Shown here piece after piece: positions 1 to 22,900 of a DNA stretch of 64,000 nt. The translations under genes were made by a program, and so were the position numbers. Source of the stretch: Ptychodera flava (taxonomy: Eukaryota > Hemichordata > Enteropneusta > Ptychoderidae); assembly GCF_041260155.1 (NCBI RefSeq), contig NW_027248277.1, forward strand, positions 8,848,212 through 8,912,211. Direction: 5' to 3'. Each line of letters opens with the position of its first letter. Position 1 is the stretch's first letter. The notes under the pieces were generated by a model, which saw only the letters and a list, made by a program, of their open reading frames with translations, had not been told where the DNA came from and ran no database searches.

Positions 1-9
1 AATTAAAAC

Positions 10-300
10 CACCACAGTTGGAGAGTCAATTACATCACTGCACTGGATAACTTAATCTTTGAGTGTTGTAATTTTTTCCATCTTAATTTTTGTGCAACAT
101 TTTACTAATTTTTTAATCAATTCTCCTGTAATTTTGTTTTGATACTTTTGGCCCACAGAGGAATAAAGTTTCATTGGCTGTAGTGTCTGATAAAAATTTT
201 GGGAAAATCTGAAAACATTGCAATTGAACCCTGAATGATGAACAGTTTTAATGCAAAATTCGCAGTTGTAGTACAGACCCTTTCATAGATAATGCATGAT
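10..300 (+). repeat. Dispersed AT-rich repeat, copy 1
   Basis: This stretch closely resembles 40095-40310 in the same orientation, and resembles 26330-26535 and 41370-41520 in inverted orientation. All share a block around GTTGTAATTTT, then TTTTTGTGCAACATTTTAC, then a run ending in TTTCATTGGC. Four copies in 64 kb mark a genome-wide interspersed family. No coding potential was seen. The family is not recognised. Confidence 0.7.
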
Positions 301-1436
301 TATGAATATTCTTGATAAAAATTCATATTTCTGTCATTATTGCATACTTACAAAAGTACCCTAATGCACTTGAATCCCAAATCAACATACAGATGATCAG
401 TATTTACGATTTAAGAGTAGTAGAATACTTGTAGCACAGACCCTCAAATTATAGTTACAGCAACAGCATTGTGCGGTAACTTGATGCGTGGTCACAGTAC
501 TGCCTTGGCACACTATTTAAACAGTAAATAACGGTACATGTAGTTGTGTTTGTTGAATTTTATTGGTCAACAGCACGACTAATATAAACATAAACAACAA
601 CCAGATTACTTGGCCCCCTGTGATTGTGGCGTGTACAGCAGTTGAATGAATCTTGCATCACAGTAACAGAGCAAGGATAGAAATCGGGCTGAGAATTGAA
701 ACCACTTGGTGGACTACTTATAACCTGCAGCAGACGGGAAAAATCCTGTAGCATACAGTTGCATAGAAAGTAGGCGTTGCCATCTTGAAAAAGTGGCCAC
801 TTACTCCTATTTTGTGGTTAACTAATGGGTTACACAGCGGCATCCAGTTGTCTTACTATGGGATTTTTCCAGTCAACTACAGGTTTTTAGTGGTCCAAGC
901 AGTAATTTCTATTCCCAACCCCTATTTCTACCGCATCCCTGATACGGAGACATGGAAATCCAATGACAAGGGGCTTCAAACTGACAGGTTGTGCACAAGT
1001 ATATTACATGCTTATCTATGAGACATGCACAAGTAAAAAACTCAACATTGGCACTAAGTTACCATTGACCATAGATTTGAAAGAATAGCAAGAGATTTGC
1101 CATGTAGGAATAGAATGCAAGATTGCATTGTTCACTTCTCTGATACAACTTTCCAGCAATTCAAGTTTGGTAACTTTTCTCTGAGAAGTACCAAGAGTTA
1201 CATGCACAGTAAAATAAACTGCAAGCAATCATCTTGATCACTTGACTCTATCCAAAAAAACCCCAACTTTGCAATCCCTAAAGTACAGTGTCTTCATCTC
1301 TGTCCCTGCAGAGTGGAGATGAAAGCTCCCTGGCAGTGTAGCTATATTAGAGTGCGTCCAAAGTGTCAGAATCTCCAAATTGCGGTTCAAACATAAAATT
1401 AGTGACATCATCACCACTAATGTACTCTTTTTTCTG
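301..1436. other. 3' flank of the RFX-like gene, no feature recognised
   Basis: This AT-rich sequence lies between the dispersed repeat and the stop codon of the gene to the right. Short ORFs here look like chance. A minus-strand AATAAA lies at 559-564, about 870 bases past the stop, and is a possible but unproven polyadenylation signal. Confidence 0.4.
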
Positions 1437-10856
<9,420 letters not shown>

Positions 10857-11109
10857 AGTCGTGAAATTCTAATGAAAATTTACTCCTGAGCGCTGAGATG
10901 GTCTGGCGCGGACATTTGAAGTCCTGGGTCAGTGAGTCGTGATGTTTCGATGAGCGGGTTCAACGCATGCGTGGGGTCAACTTTGTTTTTCCTTGGTCGC
11001 AGGTTACGTGTGCTAAATGATGTCAGCATACATAATATATGCTAATCACCAGCCACCCTCCCCCTCGCTGACGTCACACGAAAGCGACGTGACACATGCA
11101 CAATGCTTA
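10857..11109 (-). promoter_or_regulatory. Putative promoter of the RFX-like gene
   Basis: This is the 250 bases between the start codon and the first upstream transposon. It holds a palindromic CRE (TGACGTCA, 11069-11076) followed by a CGACGTGAC box, and an NRF1-like CGCATGCG (10964-10971). No TATA box was evident. Motif matches only; the start site is not determinable. Confidence 0.4.
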
Positions 11110-11112
11110 TTA

Positions 11113-13070
11113 GGGATGGACCATTAGACCTTGGGAGGGGGGGTGGTCACAATGAAATTGTGAAATTTTTTTTTTTACTATTGTAAATTTCTGAAATTTT
11201 TTTTTTCCAATTGAGATTAGCTGTGCAATTTTTTTTTTCAGAGTAAATTTTCAGATTTATAATTTTTTTTTAGTTCGTCGCTGTCTGAAGATAAAGAGGG
11301 CAAAGATGTGGTGCCAAGCACCACAAGCGGCCACGCAAGCGGTCACGGGGGGGGGGAGGGGGGGAGGTCAGGAGAGGGGTGTCCCCCTGCTGCCGTTGGA
11401 GCTTTTGAAAAATAAGATTAAAATGGTGTTATTGGTGGCACTTGGGGAGTATTTTTGCGGGGGAGGTCAGGAGGGGGTGTCCCCCTCCTGCCGTTGGAGC
11501 TTTTGAAAATAGAGATTAAAATGGTGTTATTTGGTGGCACTTGGGGAGTATTTTTGCGGGGGGGTGGTCAGGAGGGGGTGTCCCCCTCCTGCTGTTGGAG
11601 CTTTTGAAAAATAGAGATTAAAATGGTGTTATTTGGTGGCACTTGGGGAGTTTTTTTGCAGGAAGTGGTCAGGAGGGGGTGTCCCCCTCCTGCCGTTGGA
11701 GCTTTTGAAAAATAGAGATTAAAATGGTGTTATTTGGTGGCACTTTGGGAGTATTTTTGCGGAGGGTGGTCAGGAGGGGGTGTCCCCCTCCTGCCGTTGG
11801 AGCCTTTGAAAAATAGAGATAAAAATGGTGTTATTTGGTGGCACTTTGGGAGCATTTTTTTCGGATTACACATCTTCCTCTGAAACATGGTCTTCTTGCT
11901 CCTCAGTAGCTTCCTATAGTTTTGAAAATTGACTATTTTGGTTTCCTGGCTTCCCTTTCTACTGCGTGGTGAAATGCCTACATTCACCCCACCAAACATG
12001 CATATCTCATGATTTACAATTGATTTTGACAAGCTGAGAAGCTATTAAGCTAAATATTAAAGTTAAATTTGCATATTTGTGTTTTTAGAGCAATTGTTGC
12101 CCTTTTTTGATCAAAACATCTATTTCTCTGTAGCAGCATATCCAAATTGATTGGATGTGTATAGATGTGTTTAAATTTCAATATTTGTCTTTTTAGGGCA
12201 ATTTATGCCATTCATGGTCAAAAAATCTGTATTCTCTGAAAGGGCTTGTCCAATTTCTTTGAAATTTGCTACACAAAAACGATTATTCATGCAGATTTAT
12301 TCAGTATTTGCTATCGATAAACTTTCAAAGTTCAAGCCTTTTGTGTGTTTTTGTGTTGGGATTTGTTGGATAGATGGTATTCTACGTAGCGTATTGTTGA
12401 ATGTTAAAACATGTGTTGCTGTTGTTTTTTGAGGCTGTTTTTTGAGAAAAAAGAATTGAAAATGCCTTTTTAAAAGCAAAATAATACATAATGACTTGAT
12501 ATGTTGCTTTATCATTGACGTGTTTCTACTTGTTCACCCATTCTTGCATTCATCATTGCAATAAAATGCCGTGAAAAAAATGAAACTGATGTGGCCTACA
12601 TCTGTTTACCTTGATCTGAAAAGGCAAATACAACTTTCTGTCTTGACAACCATACCATAGTTTCAATGTTTTACCTAGTGTACCTGCTTGGTTTGTATGC
12701 AGGAAACAAGTAGAAAACAGGCTCTATAATTTCATAATTTTCAAGTGATCAGAATACAATAGTCCTGAAAAGATAAGATAATCACAACTTCCAGTATAAG
12801 GGATACAGTCACTCTAAATGTATAAATTAAAATTAAAAATGTGCCTGGAGGGTGTACTAAAAAATACAGAAAGTTGCTTTCTGTCGGTAAAATCTAAAAA
12901 AATTCAAAATTTTAAAGACTTTTGCAGATTTTTCTTTTACGCCTTTGTCTTCTTATTTATTTTTTTTTTATTTTGCAAACTAGTCTGAAGATTTTTTTTT
13001 TCTTACTTTCTGCTCTGAAAATTTTTTTTTTCTGTTTTTGACCACCCCCCAAGATCTAATGGTTCATCCC
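11113..13070. mobile_element. TIR element with TTA duplication and inner 100-bp tandem repeats
   Basis: The terminal inverted repeats begin GGGATGGACCATTAGACC on the left and GGGATGAACCATTAGATC on the right strand, followed by a G-rich run and GTGGTCA. They are flanked by TTA (11110-11112, 13071-13073). The 3-bp TWA duplication suggests PIF/Harbinger-like elements. Inside are five ~100-bp tandem repeats (11340-11860) containing a GGGGGTGTCCCCCTCCTG core. No transposase was seen, so it is non-autonomous. Confidence 0.7.
11340..11860 (+). repeat. ~100-bp tandem repeat, five copies
   Basis: Copies are marked by CCGTTGGAGC at about 11393, 11491, 11592, 11693 and 11791. Each carries a small hairpin GGGGGTGTCCCCC. 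Confidence 0.9.
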
Positions 13071-13236
13071 TTAGCCTATGTCTATCGACCTGCCCAATAG
13101 ACAAGAAATTATCGAGACGCAGCCGTTATGATTTACTGAGTATTACTTGAAGACCAGGGTCCTGACAAAACGAACAAACATACAAACGTAGAAAGCAGAT
13201 AACTACGAACTAAAAATTAATAATACGTTTATCTAA

Positions 13237-14943
13237 GGGAGCGTTCAGTTATTACAGTCGGGGGGGGGGCCCCGGCAAAATCCAGGGGGGGGGGTCACCT
13301 TAAATTTGAAAACTGCAAAGGGGAGGGGGGGAGGTCATGTATTTTTCAAACAGCTAAGGGGGGGGGGTAACTTAATTTTCATAAGTATCCGTCCCATCAA
13401 AAAGTAGTTTCAGTGTTCAGAAATATTCTGAAAGATAAAAATGATTGGCTGCATGATTTCATTCTCTAAAGTCATTTAACTGTAAATCTGAACAAAAGTA
13501 TAATTATCTGTCACATGAACATCTTGACTTGGCTACTCTGAGGCTTGTCTTATTGTAAATCAAGCTCACTGAGGGCAATGGACAATTCCTATTACTTACA
13601 TATTAGAGATATAGCAAGTTTTTTCAGGGACATTATTTACCTGTAGACTACTAGTACCATGAAAAGTTAAATAATACTTTTAGGTGAAATTCCAATATCA
13701 TAATTGTTGTCAACATCTGAACTTTCAAACAGCCTATTTGAATCAAGTACATTTGTATCAATTATCAAACATCTATAAAAGCACAAATTAATATAGTTTA
13801 GCATTGTAAAAAAATTATTCATAGTTTACTCATAGACTCCAATGTATAGCGAATCAACATTTCGGTGAAATTCCAAAATCCAATTTCTTGCACACATATC
13901 AACCTTTAACCATTAAAGTACTTTAAAATGAATTATCAAACGTCTATAAATAAACAGATAGATAGTTTTGTATTGGACAAAAAATTATTCATAGTTTCCG
14001 ATAGATTACCATGTATAGTGAATCTACATTTTGGTGAAATTCTAAAATCCAATTTCTTGCACACATTGCCATTTGTAACCACCCTAGTCTAATCAAGCAC
14101 ATTAATATTAATAATCGAGAGTACATAAATACAAAGGTTTACCTATTTTTTTATTGGAAAAAAATTATTCATAGTTTCCTCATATACTCCTATGTATAGT
14201 GGATGAACATTTTCAGTGAAATTCCATAATCAGATTTCTTGTACACATAATATGCACCTTTAACCATCATATTGTAATCAAGTACGATTATGTTAATTAT
14301 TTAACGTCTGTTTATGCAAAAGTATAGCAAGTTTTTCATTGGACAAAAAAATTATTCATAATTTTATCACAGACTGCCATGTATAGTGGATGAAGATTTT
14401 TTGTGAAATTCTAAAGTCAAATTGTTTGTCCACATACCAGTTGTAACAACCATATTCCAATTAAGTACGTTTATGTCAATTATCAAATATCTGTAAATGC
14501 ATAGATATAGTTTTGTATAGTGAATCAACATTATAAACAGCTGACTATCAATTAAATCCAAATATCAAAATTTTGTACACACACACTTGCGCAAAAATAT
14601 TGCGATCCACCTGTAATTTCTGTCCAATCCCTTTGAGGGGTAATCTCAAAATTATTTTAAGTCAGAAGGGGAAATTTGAACATTAACACCTTGTGAGTTT
14701 GTAAGGAGTGTCATTTGAAAAATCTGAGAATTTTTTCTCTTTTGGATTCTATCGCCCCCAGAAGTGTTTGTGTGTGCAGCTTTACTCAATCAATGTGGGA
14801 GGGGGGGGGGGTCATGAAATTTTTGTTATCTTAAGAGGGGGTCATCAATTTTTTGGTACAATGGGTAGGGGGTTCACTTATTTTGACTGATGCGCAGGAA
14901 GAATTTGCCAGCCCTCCCCCGGCTATAATAACTGAACGCTCCC
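13237..14943. mobile_element. TIR element with TAA duplication and inner ~180-bp repeats
   Basis: The inverted ends share GGGAGCGTTCAGTTATTA and then a G-rich block. TAA flanks both (13234-13236, 14944-14946). The architecture is the same as the neighbour at 11113: TWA duplication, GGGA start, G-run, inner tandem repeats. No transposase was seen. PIF/Harbinger-like is the best guess. Confidence 0.7.
13800..14540 (+). repeat. ~180-bp tandem repeat, about four copies
   Basis: Degenerate copies are marked by AAATTATTCATAGTTT at about 13812, 13982, 14162 and 14350, inside the 13237-14943 element. Confidence 0.8.
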
Positions 14944-14946
14944 TAA

Positions 14947-15402
14947 TGCAAGTCTCATATTCGATCGGTCTATTGTTTGTTTCGTTTTATTTATTTATCA
15001 ATGATTGTGTTCAGTCCGCTTTTTGTCTTGTACCATTTTTCCTTTGTATATTATGTTTTCGTTTGTTTGTAATCTTTCCTTTTTAATTGTTTCTCTGTCT
15101 GTCTAGCTGTCTCTCTGTCTGTCCGTCTGTCTCATATTTAATCTGTTAGAAGGACTGTTTATGAATATACCGAAGGTGAATAGGAAATAATTTTCCTCCC
15201 CAATTCATTGGAATAATGGTCATCTTTGCCAATTCTTGCAACGTATTTTTAAAATTTTCCTCTTTCATCAGTTTTTTGCGCTATGATATGCACGGACCTC
15301 ATGTGCCAATATAATCCATAACATTATTCGGCCGACCATGTTTTCATCCTGAAATAAAAAAATGACAGTCGAAATATGGGCAAATTTCATTATTTCATAA
15401 CA
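14947..15402. other. Spacer between transposons
   Basis: This holds a degenerate CTGTCTGTCT simple repeat at about 15085-15132. Nothing else was recognised. Confidence 0.4.
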
Positions 15403-18400
15403 GATAACAACCTGTATTTTTCAGAAGCCTTGGGATCTCTAGAATACGAAATGGAATTTTAACAGAAAAAATATAGGGATCAAATAGCTGTTACGGTCAT
15501 GTTTTGAAGGGTACAGCAAAATCACGATTTTGCGACCCACATGCATTTTCGTCAAATCTGTCTCCTTGTAAGTCATCTGTTGCGCTTATCTTTAAGCATA
15601 ACCTCGCTTGTTTGGTATCATTGGAAAGGCATTTTATTGCTCTTTAAGATGACATATGGTAATATGCAATGTCTTCTATAGTTTTTGTGAAATATGACCA
15701 AAACTTACCCCATACACCAAAGTTTAACATCGCAAATTACACTTAATCTCAAATTCTACCAATTCTTTTTAGCTAGACATTATAAAAAATGCAATGATTT
15801 GTATGTAATCTGTTTTATTTGGTACAGGGATACGTTAGAAATATGAAATAGACTTTTAACAGAAAAATATTGGGATTGTATAGCTGTAACAGTCATATTT
15901 TGAAGGGTACCGCAAAATCACAGTATTGCCGACTCGCATACGTTTCTATTAAACCTGTGTTCTTATAAGTCATCTGCGCAGCTTGTTTTTGTATATTACC
16001 TATCCTGTTAGGTTCCATTAGAAAGGTAATTAACTAGCCTTTAAAGTGACTTATTATAATATGCAAGGTCTTGTAAAGTTTCATGAAATATGACCAAAAC
16101 TTACCCCATACCCCAAAGTTTCTATCTAAAATTACTGTTATAACTAAATTCAAATTCTACCAATTGTTTACATAGACATAACAAATAAGGCAATGCTTTG
16201 TATGAAATTTATTTTATTTGTACTGGGTCGTGTCAAAAATATGAAATAGACTTTTAACAGAAAAAATATTGGAATTGTATAGCTGTTAACACTAATATTT
16301 TGAAGGGTACAGCAAAATCGCAGTATTGCCGACTCGCATGCATTTTTGTTAAACCTATCTTCTTATAAGTCCTCTGCTGAGCTTGTATTTGAATATAACC
16401 CAGCTTGTTAGGTATTATAAGAAATGTACTTAACTAGTCTTTAAAATTACATATTGTAATATGCAATTTCTTGTATAGTTTTCATGGAGTATGACAAAAA
16501 CTTACTCCATACCCCTAAGTTAATATCGAAAAGTAATGTCATAGTTAACATCAACTTCTACCAATTTTTTTACCTAGACATAACAAAAAGGCAATGCTTT
16601 GTATGAAATCTGTCTATCTCAAATCTTTTATTTAATTTATCTTGTTTAGCTTTCATGAAATAGGACCAATGATTACCCCATACCCCAAGGTTTACACAGC
16701 AAATTACAGCGAATCTCAAACTCTACCAATTTTTCACAATTTATTAACTTTTTATACAAAAGGCAATGCTTGTATGAAACCTATGAAATCTTTTTTTGTT
16801 ACAGAAGTATGTCAAAAATATGGAAATAAACGTTTAACAGGAAATAATATGATTTAGCAACCATTTGGATCATATTTGGAAGGGTACCCAGGTGTTATGG
16901 CAAATTTGTTGAAACACATACACTTGCCATGTTTGGGTTCCCCTCCAAAAATGATCCAAATGGCTAATAAATCCTATTATCTTCCTGTTGAAAGTTTATT
17001 CCATATTTGTGACATACTTTTGTAACAAACAAATCATATTTCATACAAGCATTGCCTTTTGTATTATGTGTAGCAAAAATGATAGAATTTAAGATAAGCC
17101 GGGATTATAGCGATTTGAACTTTGGGGTATATGGGGTAAAGTTTGACCATATTTCAGGAAAACTATAAAGAACATTGCATATTACAATATGTCATCTTTA
17201 AGAGGAATAAATCTCCCTACTAATGATACCCCACAAGCCACGTTATGTATAAGTTAGGCTAAGCAGATGACTGGCAAAAGATTGATTTGACAAAATTGCT
17301 CGCGGGTCGCAAAATCGTGACTTTACAGTACCCTTCAAAACATGACTGTAACAGCTATTGCATCTCAATATTTTTTTTCTATTAAAAGTCATATTTGTGA
17401 CATGTCCTCGTAGCAAATGAAACATATTTCATACAAAGCATTGCAATTTGTATAATGTCCAGGTGAAAAACTGGTAGAATTTGAGATTAGCTGTAATTTG
17501 CTATGTAAACTTTGGGGTACGGGGTACGACAGGTATAGAATAAATCGGATATTACAACATGTCATTGTAAAGACTTATAAATTACCTTTCTAACGATACC
17601 CAAGAAGTCAGGTTATGTTACAAAATAAACTCAGCAGATGACTTACAGGAAGAACAATTTAACAAAAAAGGTGCCAGTCTGCAGGCCTGTATTTTGCGTT
17701 TGCCTTCAAAATATGGCTGTTACAACTATACAGTCCCAATACTTTTTCTGTTCAAAGTCTATTTCATATTTCTAAAATGACCAAGTACCAAATACAACAT
17801 ATTTCATGCCAAAACATTGCCTTTTTTATCATATCTAGCCAAAACATTCGCAGAATTTGATCACGTTAGCTATGACAGTACTTTCTATATAAACCTTGGG
17901 GTATTGGGTAAGTTTTGGTCATATTTCATGAATATAATACAAGAAATTGCATGTGACAATATTTCATTTTAAAGAATAGTAAATTATCTTTCTAATGATA
18001 CCTAGCATACCATGTTATATTCAAAAACAAGCTCAGCAGACGATTTATGAGACACAGACAGATTTAACAAAAACGCATCCTAGTCAGCAATACTGTGATT
18101 TTGCAGTACCCTTCAAAATAGGACTGTTACACTAATAGAATCCCAATATTTTTTTCTGTCGAATGTCTATTTCATATTTCTAACATGTGTCAGTACCAAA
18201 TAAAACAGATTTCATACAAAACATTGCCCGATTTTTTATGTCTAGGTAAAAAATTGGTAGAATTTGACATTACCTATGAGAGTAATTTTCGATGTACACT
18301 TTTGGGTATGGGGTAAGTTTTTGTCATATTTCATGAAAACTATACAGGATATTTAGGGGTTATTACACGAAGTTTGGGCCATACCACATCGTATTCGAGT

Positions 18401-19167
18401 GATGTGTCCGTATTTTGACGAGTTGAATCCCTTTATCATACATGCATGCTTTGGTTACGACTGTTTTCCCACGGATGTTCCGAAATTAGAGACGAAATAA
18501 ACTGAAATCGACCTTGCTTGCTGTACTCATAAAAAGTTGGTTGCTAAGCTCAGGATATGACTTACAGGAAGACAGGTTTAACAAAAATCGCGTGCGAGTC
18601 GGCAACACTTTAATTTTGCGGCAACCTTTCAAAATATGACTGTTACAGCGATACAATCCAATATTTTTTCTGCTAAAAGTCTATTTTATATTTCTGTCTC
18701 TGTACCAAATAAAACAGATTCCATACAAAGCATTGCATTTTTTATTACGTCCAGCTAAAAAAATGGTAGAATTTGAGATAACTATAATTTGCGATGTTAA
18801 ACTTTCGGGTATGGAGTAAGGTTTGAGTATGGGGTAAGTTTTGGTCATATTTGACGAACACTGTAGAAGATATTGCATATTAAAATATAATACAATACAA
18901 TATACAATATAATATGGCATCTTAACGAGCCATAAATTGCCTTTCTAATGATACCAAACAAGTGAGGTTATGTTAAAAATAAGCTCAGCAGATGACGTAC
19001 AAGAAGACAGATTTGACGAAAATGCATGTGGGTCGCAAAATCGTGATTTTGCAGTACCCTTTAAAACATGATCATAACAGCTGCTGCATACCTGTATTTC
19101 TTTCAGTTAAAATTCCATTTTATATTCTAGGGATCCCAAGGCTTCTGAAAAATACAGGTTTGTTATC
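15403..19167. mobile_element. 3.8-kb foldback element with ~400-bp repeats in opposed arms
   Basis: The outer ends are inverted: GATAACAACCTGTATTTTTC at 15403 and its near-complement ending at 19167. The left arm has about four ~400-bp repeats (AACAGAAAAATATTGGGAT-like blocks near 15460, 15868, 16256 and 16838). The right arm carries the same repeat reversed (near 17370, 17740, 18150, 18665 and 19095). A hairpin at about 16860-16970 marks the turn. No transposase and no target duplication were seen. It is a foldback (FB/Galileo-like) architecture; the superfamily is undetermined. Confidence 0.75.
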
Positions 19168-22100
19168 GTATGGGGAGGGGGGGGGGTGCATGTAGACCGC
19201 CTCTAGCCAAAGGCCTAACTCACTTAGGCGGCAAAATTGTATTTAAGGTTCCGAGAATTTGATTTTGTTGTTTCCCCCACGCTATGCCAGCTGTACCTAA
19301 TACAAATTAAACGAAAAATGAGATTTTCCAACATATTTACTCTTGGTGGCGCTGCTACAAGAAATTTTAGAATCATGATAGGTGGACTCTTCCCTGCATC
19401 AAAGTAACCAGCAGTCAGCAGATAGAGTCCTTATCACGTTATCAATGGCATCAATACTGTTGCTACATCATCTTGCAAAACAAAAAACAAAAGTGAGTGT
19501 ACTGAAAGAGGTAGTGGAATGAGTAAACAAACTGACAGACAAACTGAAGGGCAACATCAAGGCCATAGAGACGAATATGCTTCTTTTCAGACATTTTGTT
19601 CCACTGTTTGGAAAGAACCTAGGGTGCTTATGCCATCATTAAGGTCTGTACTCATGCGCACCCGTGTGTGAGCTTATATATTTATGCAGGAAATACTATG
19701 TGTTTGTGTCTGTGTTTCTGTGTTTATATGTTTACACAGGAAGTTCTTGTTGCATTGACTCAAGATTTCTTGATATACTTAATGCTCAGACCAAAGTAGT
19801 TCTTCTGCTGAAATAAAATTATTAGGTATGATTATGTGGTACTTATGAAGTTATTGTTTATAAATATTTGCAAAGATTGATGGGTACTCAGCATAAATCG
19901 TGCATTTTTGTGGTTTTTAAAAATTTTTATTCATTATATTGACAGCAAACGTACTCAAAATTCAAGTCAACATTGCAATAAAGAATGAAATAACACACTT
20001 CAATTGGTGAGAATGGAATTAAGTTTGAAGTATTTGTTTACAGTCCAAAGAAATGGCATATTTTCTACAGCAGTGATACCAGCGACAGTGGATTAAGGCC
20101 CATTTAAACAATTTTGTTCCACAATCAAGAATAACAATTGGTAGTCTCCATGCAAACTTTGGGATAAGGGGAATCGATTTCCTAAAATTTTCAAAGCCTT
20201 GAAATTCAAATTGCACTCTGAGGTTGAATAAACAATTTTAGAATTTGACGATTACAAGATGGTGAAACAGTTTAAGATCAACTGTTACTCCAGGGCTTTG
20301 AAATGAGTCTGAACAAACAGAAACAAGCAATTTATTGAACAGATCTGAGCGTTTGAAGCGTTTCATTGTAAGTAGCATTAACTACAAATGCTAATTTTAT
20401 TCTGTATGCTGAACACGTCTCCATCTCATTATAGATACACGTATAGGGTGAATTATTATGCGCTAGAAATTCCTGCCGTTAACCCTTGTCCTGCGAAGTT
20501 CATATTTCACAATCAGGTCACGTTCGTTAAAACTAGTGAAGCACAATATATCCCATATGGGGCATTTGAACAATAACATGAACATTTGAAGGCCCCTGAA
20601 ATCATATACTGTAAAACATGATCTTTATGGACTAAAGCTGTTGGAACAGACCAAGCCAAATGGAAATACATATGGTTTTGGCTCAATACCACTTTTCACT
20701 GAGTTGGCTGATGGGGAAGTGTCTGGCAGGAAAGAGGGTTAGAGGCACAAAGTCACTCTTTTTTCACCTTTCTGAGATATCAAGAAAACATGGAACACTT
20801 TGCATAACATCACTCAATGTAAACAAGTCATCGAAAGATGACACAGTCCCCGCTGTTTACATTGTTTGGAATGTTTAGTAGCTGTAAACTACTGATAATT
20901 GTGTTAATGTTGAATTCTGAGTATCATGTCAATAACATTCAACATCTAAGAATTCCTAGGGTTTCTGCGAGCCCTCGAGGCAAATATCTCCCTTGCTCTG
21001 CCGTTACGGGAAATCGGCAACACACGGCTTTTCCATTGAGAGCAACATCAAATTATCTACATTGCCGTCGGAAAATCTACTACGGGCTCCTGTTTTAGCA
21101 GCTGAAGCCCTTTTCGCATGCAACCAAGGATACAGGAATTACTACTGCAATACATGTCAATTGTCGAACTGCAGGAAACCTTTCCGCATATTCTTGAATT
21201 AGCAAACGACAAGACTCCGAGTTCTCAGCGTAAACTTCGCTTGTCTGAAGTTGTTTCTAAACGCGTTGCCGTGAGTGCTCACGGTTTACGTAGTCTGATC
21301 CAAGATGATCGATGAAGTTTCAAGTGCCTCGATACTGTAGTCACGGAGTTCATTGTCAATCTCTGGGTATTTACTTGCATTTATGACTTTGTCAAGACAC
21401 AATAGGATATTAGTACATGTAGTACAGTTGGCAGGAAATCGCTCCTCAGTTCGCTGTATCAAATGTTCGGCGCGATGAAGCGTCGACGCGAGTTTGCACA
21501 GGCAAAGCGGATGACGCAGCTCTCATTAGCATATGTCAGGTCGTGTGGTTGGCTTCGATTTCTTCTCTGAACTCGCGTTCATGATTCCTTTACATCTAAC
21601 ACTGTCCGTATTCTGCGATGGTCGACTGTATCATTGGTTGTATTATCGAAAGGTTGCATTCATGATTCCTTTACATCTAACACTGTCTGTAATTCTGCGA
21701 TGGTCGACTGTATCATTGGTTGTATTATCGAAAGGTTTGCATCCTGACTATGAAAGACAAAATTACATTGGTCAATGATCGGCATCATCGCATCATCAAC
21801 ATGCATGTCATGGCTATACGAACGAATATTGTTTGCTTCAGCAAGCCGTCTGCAACGTTGTTATTTGCGGCATTCATCACCAAACTCCAAAAACAGCGCG
21901 GGCCTTCTCACCGTTACGCTCCACCAAGGGATAGCCATCGGGCAGAGCATGGCTCCTTCAGATTTTGAAAGTCGACGTTCTTTCTCGAGTATTTTATTTC
22001 GATCCCGTACAAGCCGTTCTTTCAACTTCCGAGTAGCGAAAAAAGTTGAATATTAATGACGGTTATTCGGTACTGCATTACTTTGCGGACGGCATCATTC

Positions 22101-22900
22101 GTGGCCAATGCAGTCGACGTCGAACGCCGCCTTCATTTTTTCGTCCCGTCATGACGGGCCGTCTGTTCTCACGTCCCCAGTGCGCTTGGAGTGTGAGAAC
22201 ACAGTGTGAGAACAATTTGTTCTCACACTCTGTATTGTTGCGTGACCGAACACTTCGTATGTGAAACGTATGTTGATTGGTCAATTCTGCTCAGCGCCCA
22301 GTTCTCTGTACAAATTATTTGACGAATAGAATATCGCGTAATGTACAACTGGCACTATAGCGGACAGACGACTGAACCACAGAGTGAACAGGTTGTTCTA
22401 GATTTGAGTACGGTCAGCGCGGCGTCGGCAACAAATACACGGAGGATGACCACTTTTATGTTGTAACGGGAGAATTCAGGCCATTACAAACCTATCGGCT
22501 ATTTACGCTCGTCGACATATTTTCTGGAGAAGAACTGACTTGACAGCGATACAGTTAGCGAAAGACTTCGATGAGCGAGCCATTTGCACACGAGGCTGTA
22601 GCAGACGACAGCTTTCACGCAATGTCATCAAGAGATGGCCAACAGAGCTGTTCCGCAACATTTTCCTCAAATGACCTGGAGAATTTTGTGGCTGACCAAC
22701 AAAACAAAATTGCCATATCGGTAATATACATGTTAACGTGTTGGATATGCTCATCAATGAAAGGAACTTCATTTTTCTTTGCGGAATGATACAATTACAA
22801 ATAAAACAAGTGCAATTGGGTGCTGGTTTTTGATAGTATAAACCTACCACAATAAAATGCAATTTTCTAAAGATATTGGAGGAACGTGAGAAAAATAATC
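19168..22900. other. No gene recognised
   Basis: This is 3.7 kb of AT-rich DNA without a credible gene. It contains one end of the 2309-3465 repeat family at 20824-20852 (AAGTCATCGAAAGATGAC, then AGTCCCC). It also has a direct 82-bp duplication at 21577-21738 and a short hairpin at 22203-22229 (AGTGTGAGAACA/TGTTCTCACACT). Open frames at 20993-21315 have CpG-rich, coding-like composition but match nothing I know. Confidence 0.4.
21577..21738 (+). repeat. 82-bp tandem duplication
   Basis: Two nearly identical units run in tandem, each starting TTCATGATTCCTTTACATC and ending CGAAAGGTT. Confidence 0.9.

Noticed and set aside
20993-21315. Possible coding exon (frames with LLRAPVLAAEALFACNQGYRN)
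   Set aside because: Composition is coding-like, but frames shift and no splice sites, family or continuation could be found.
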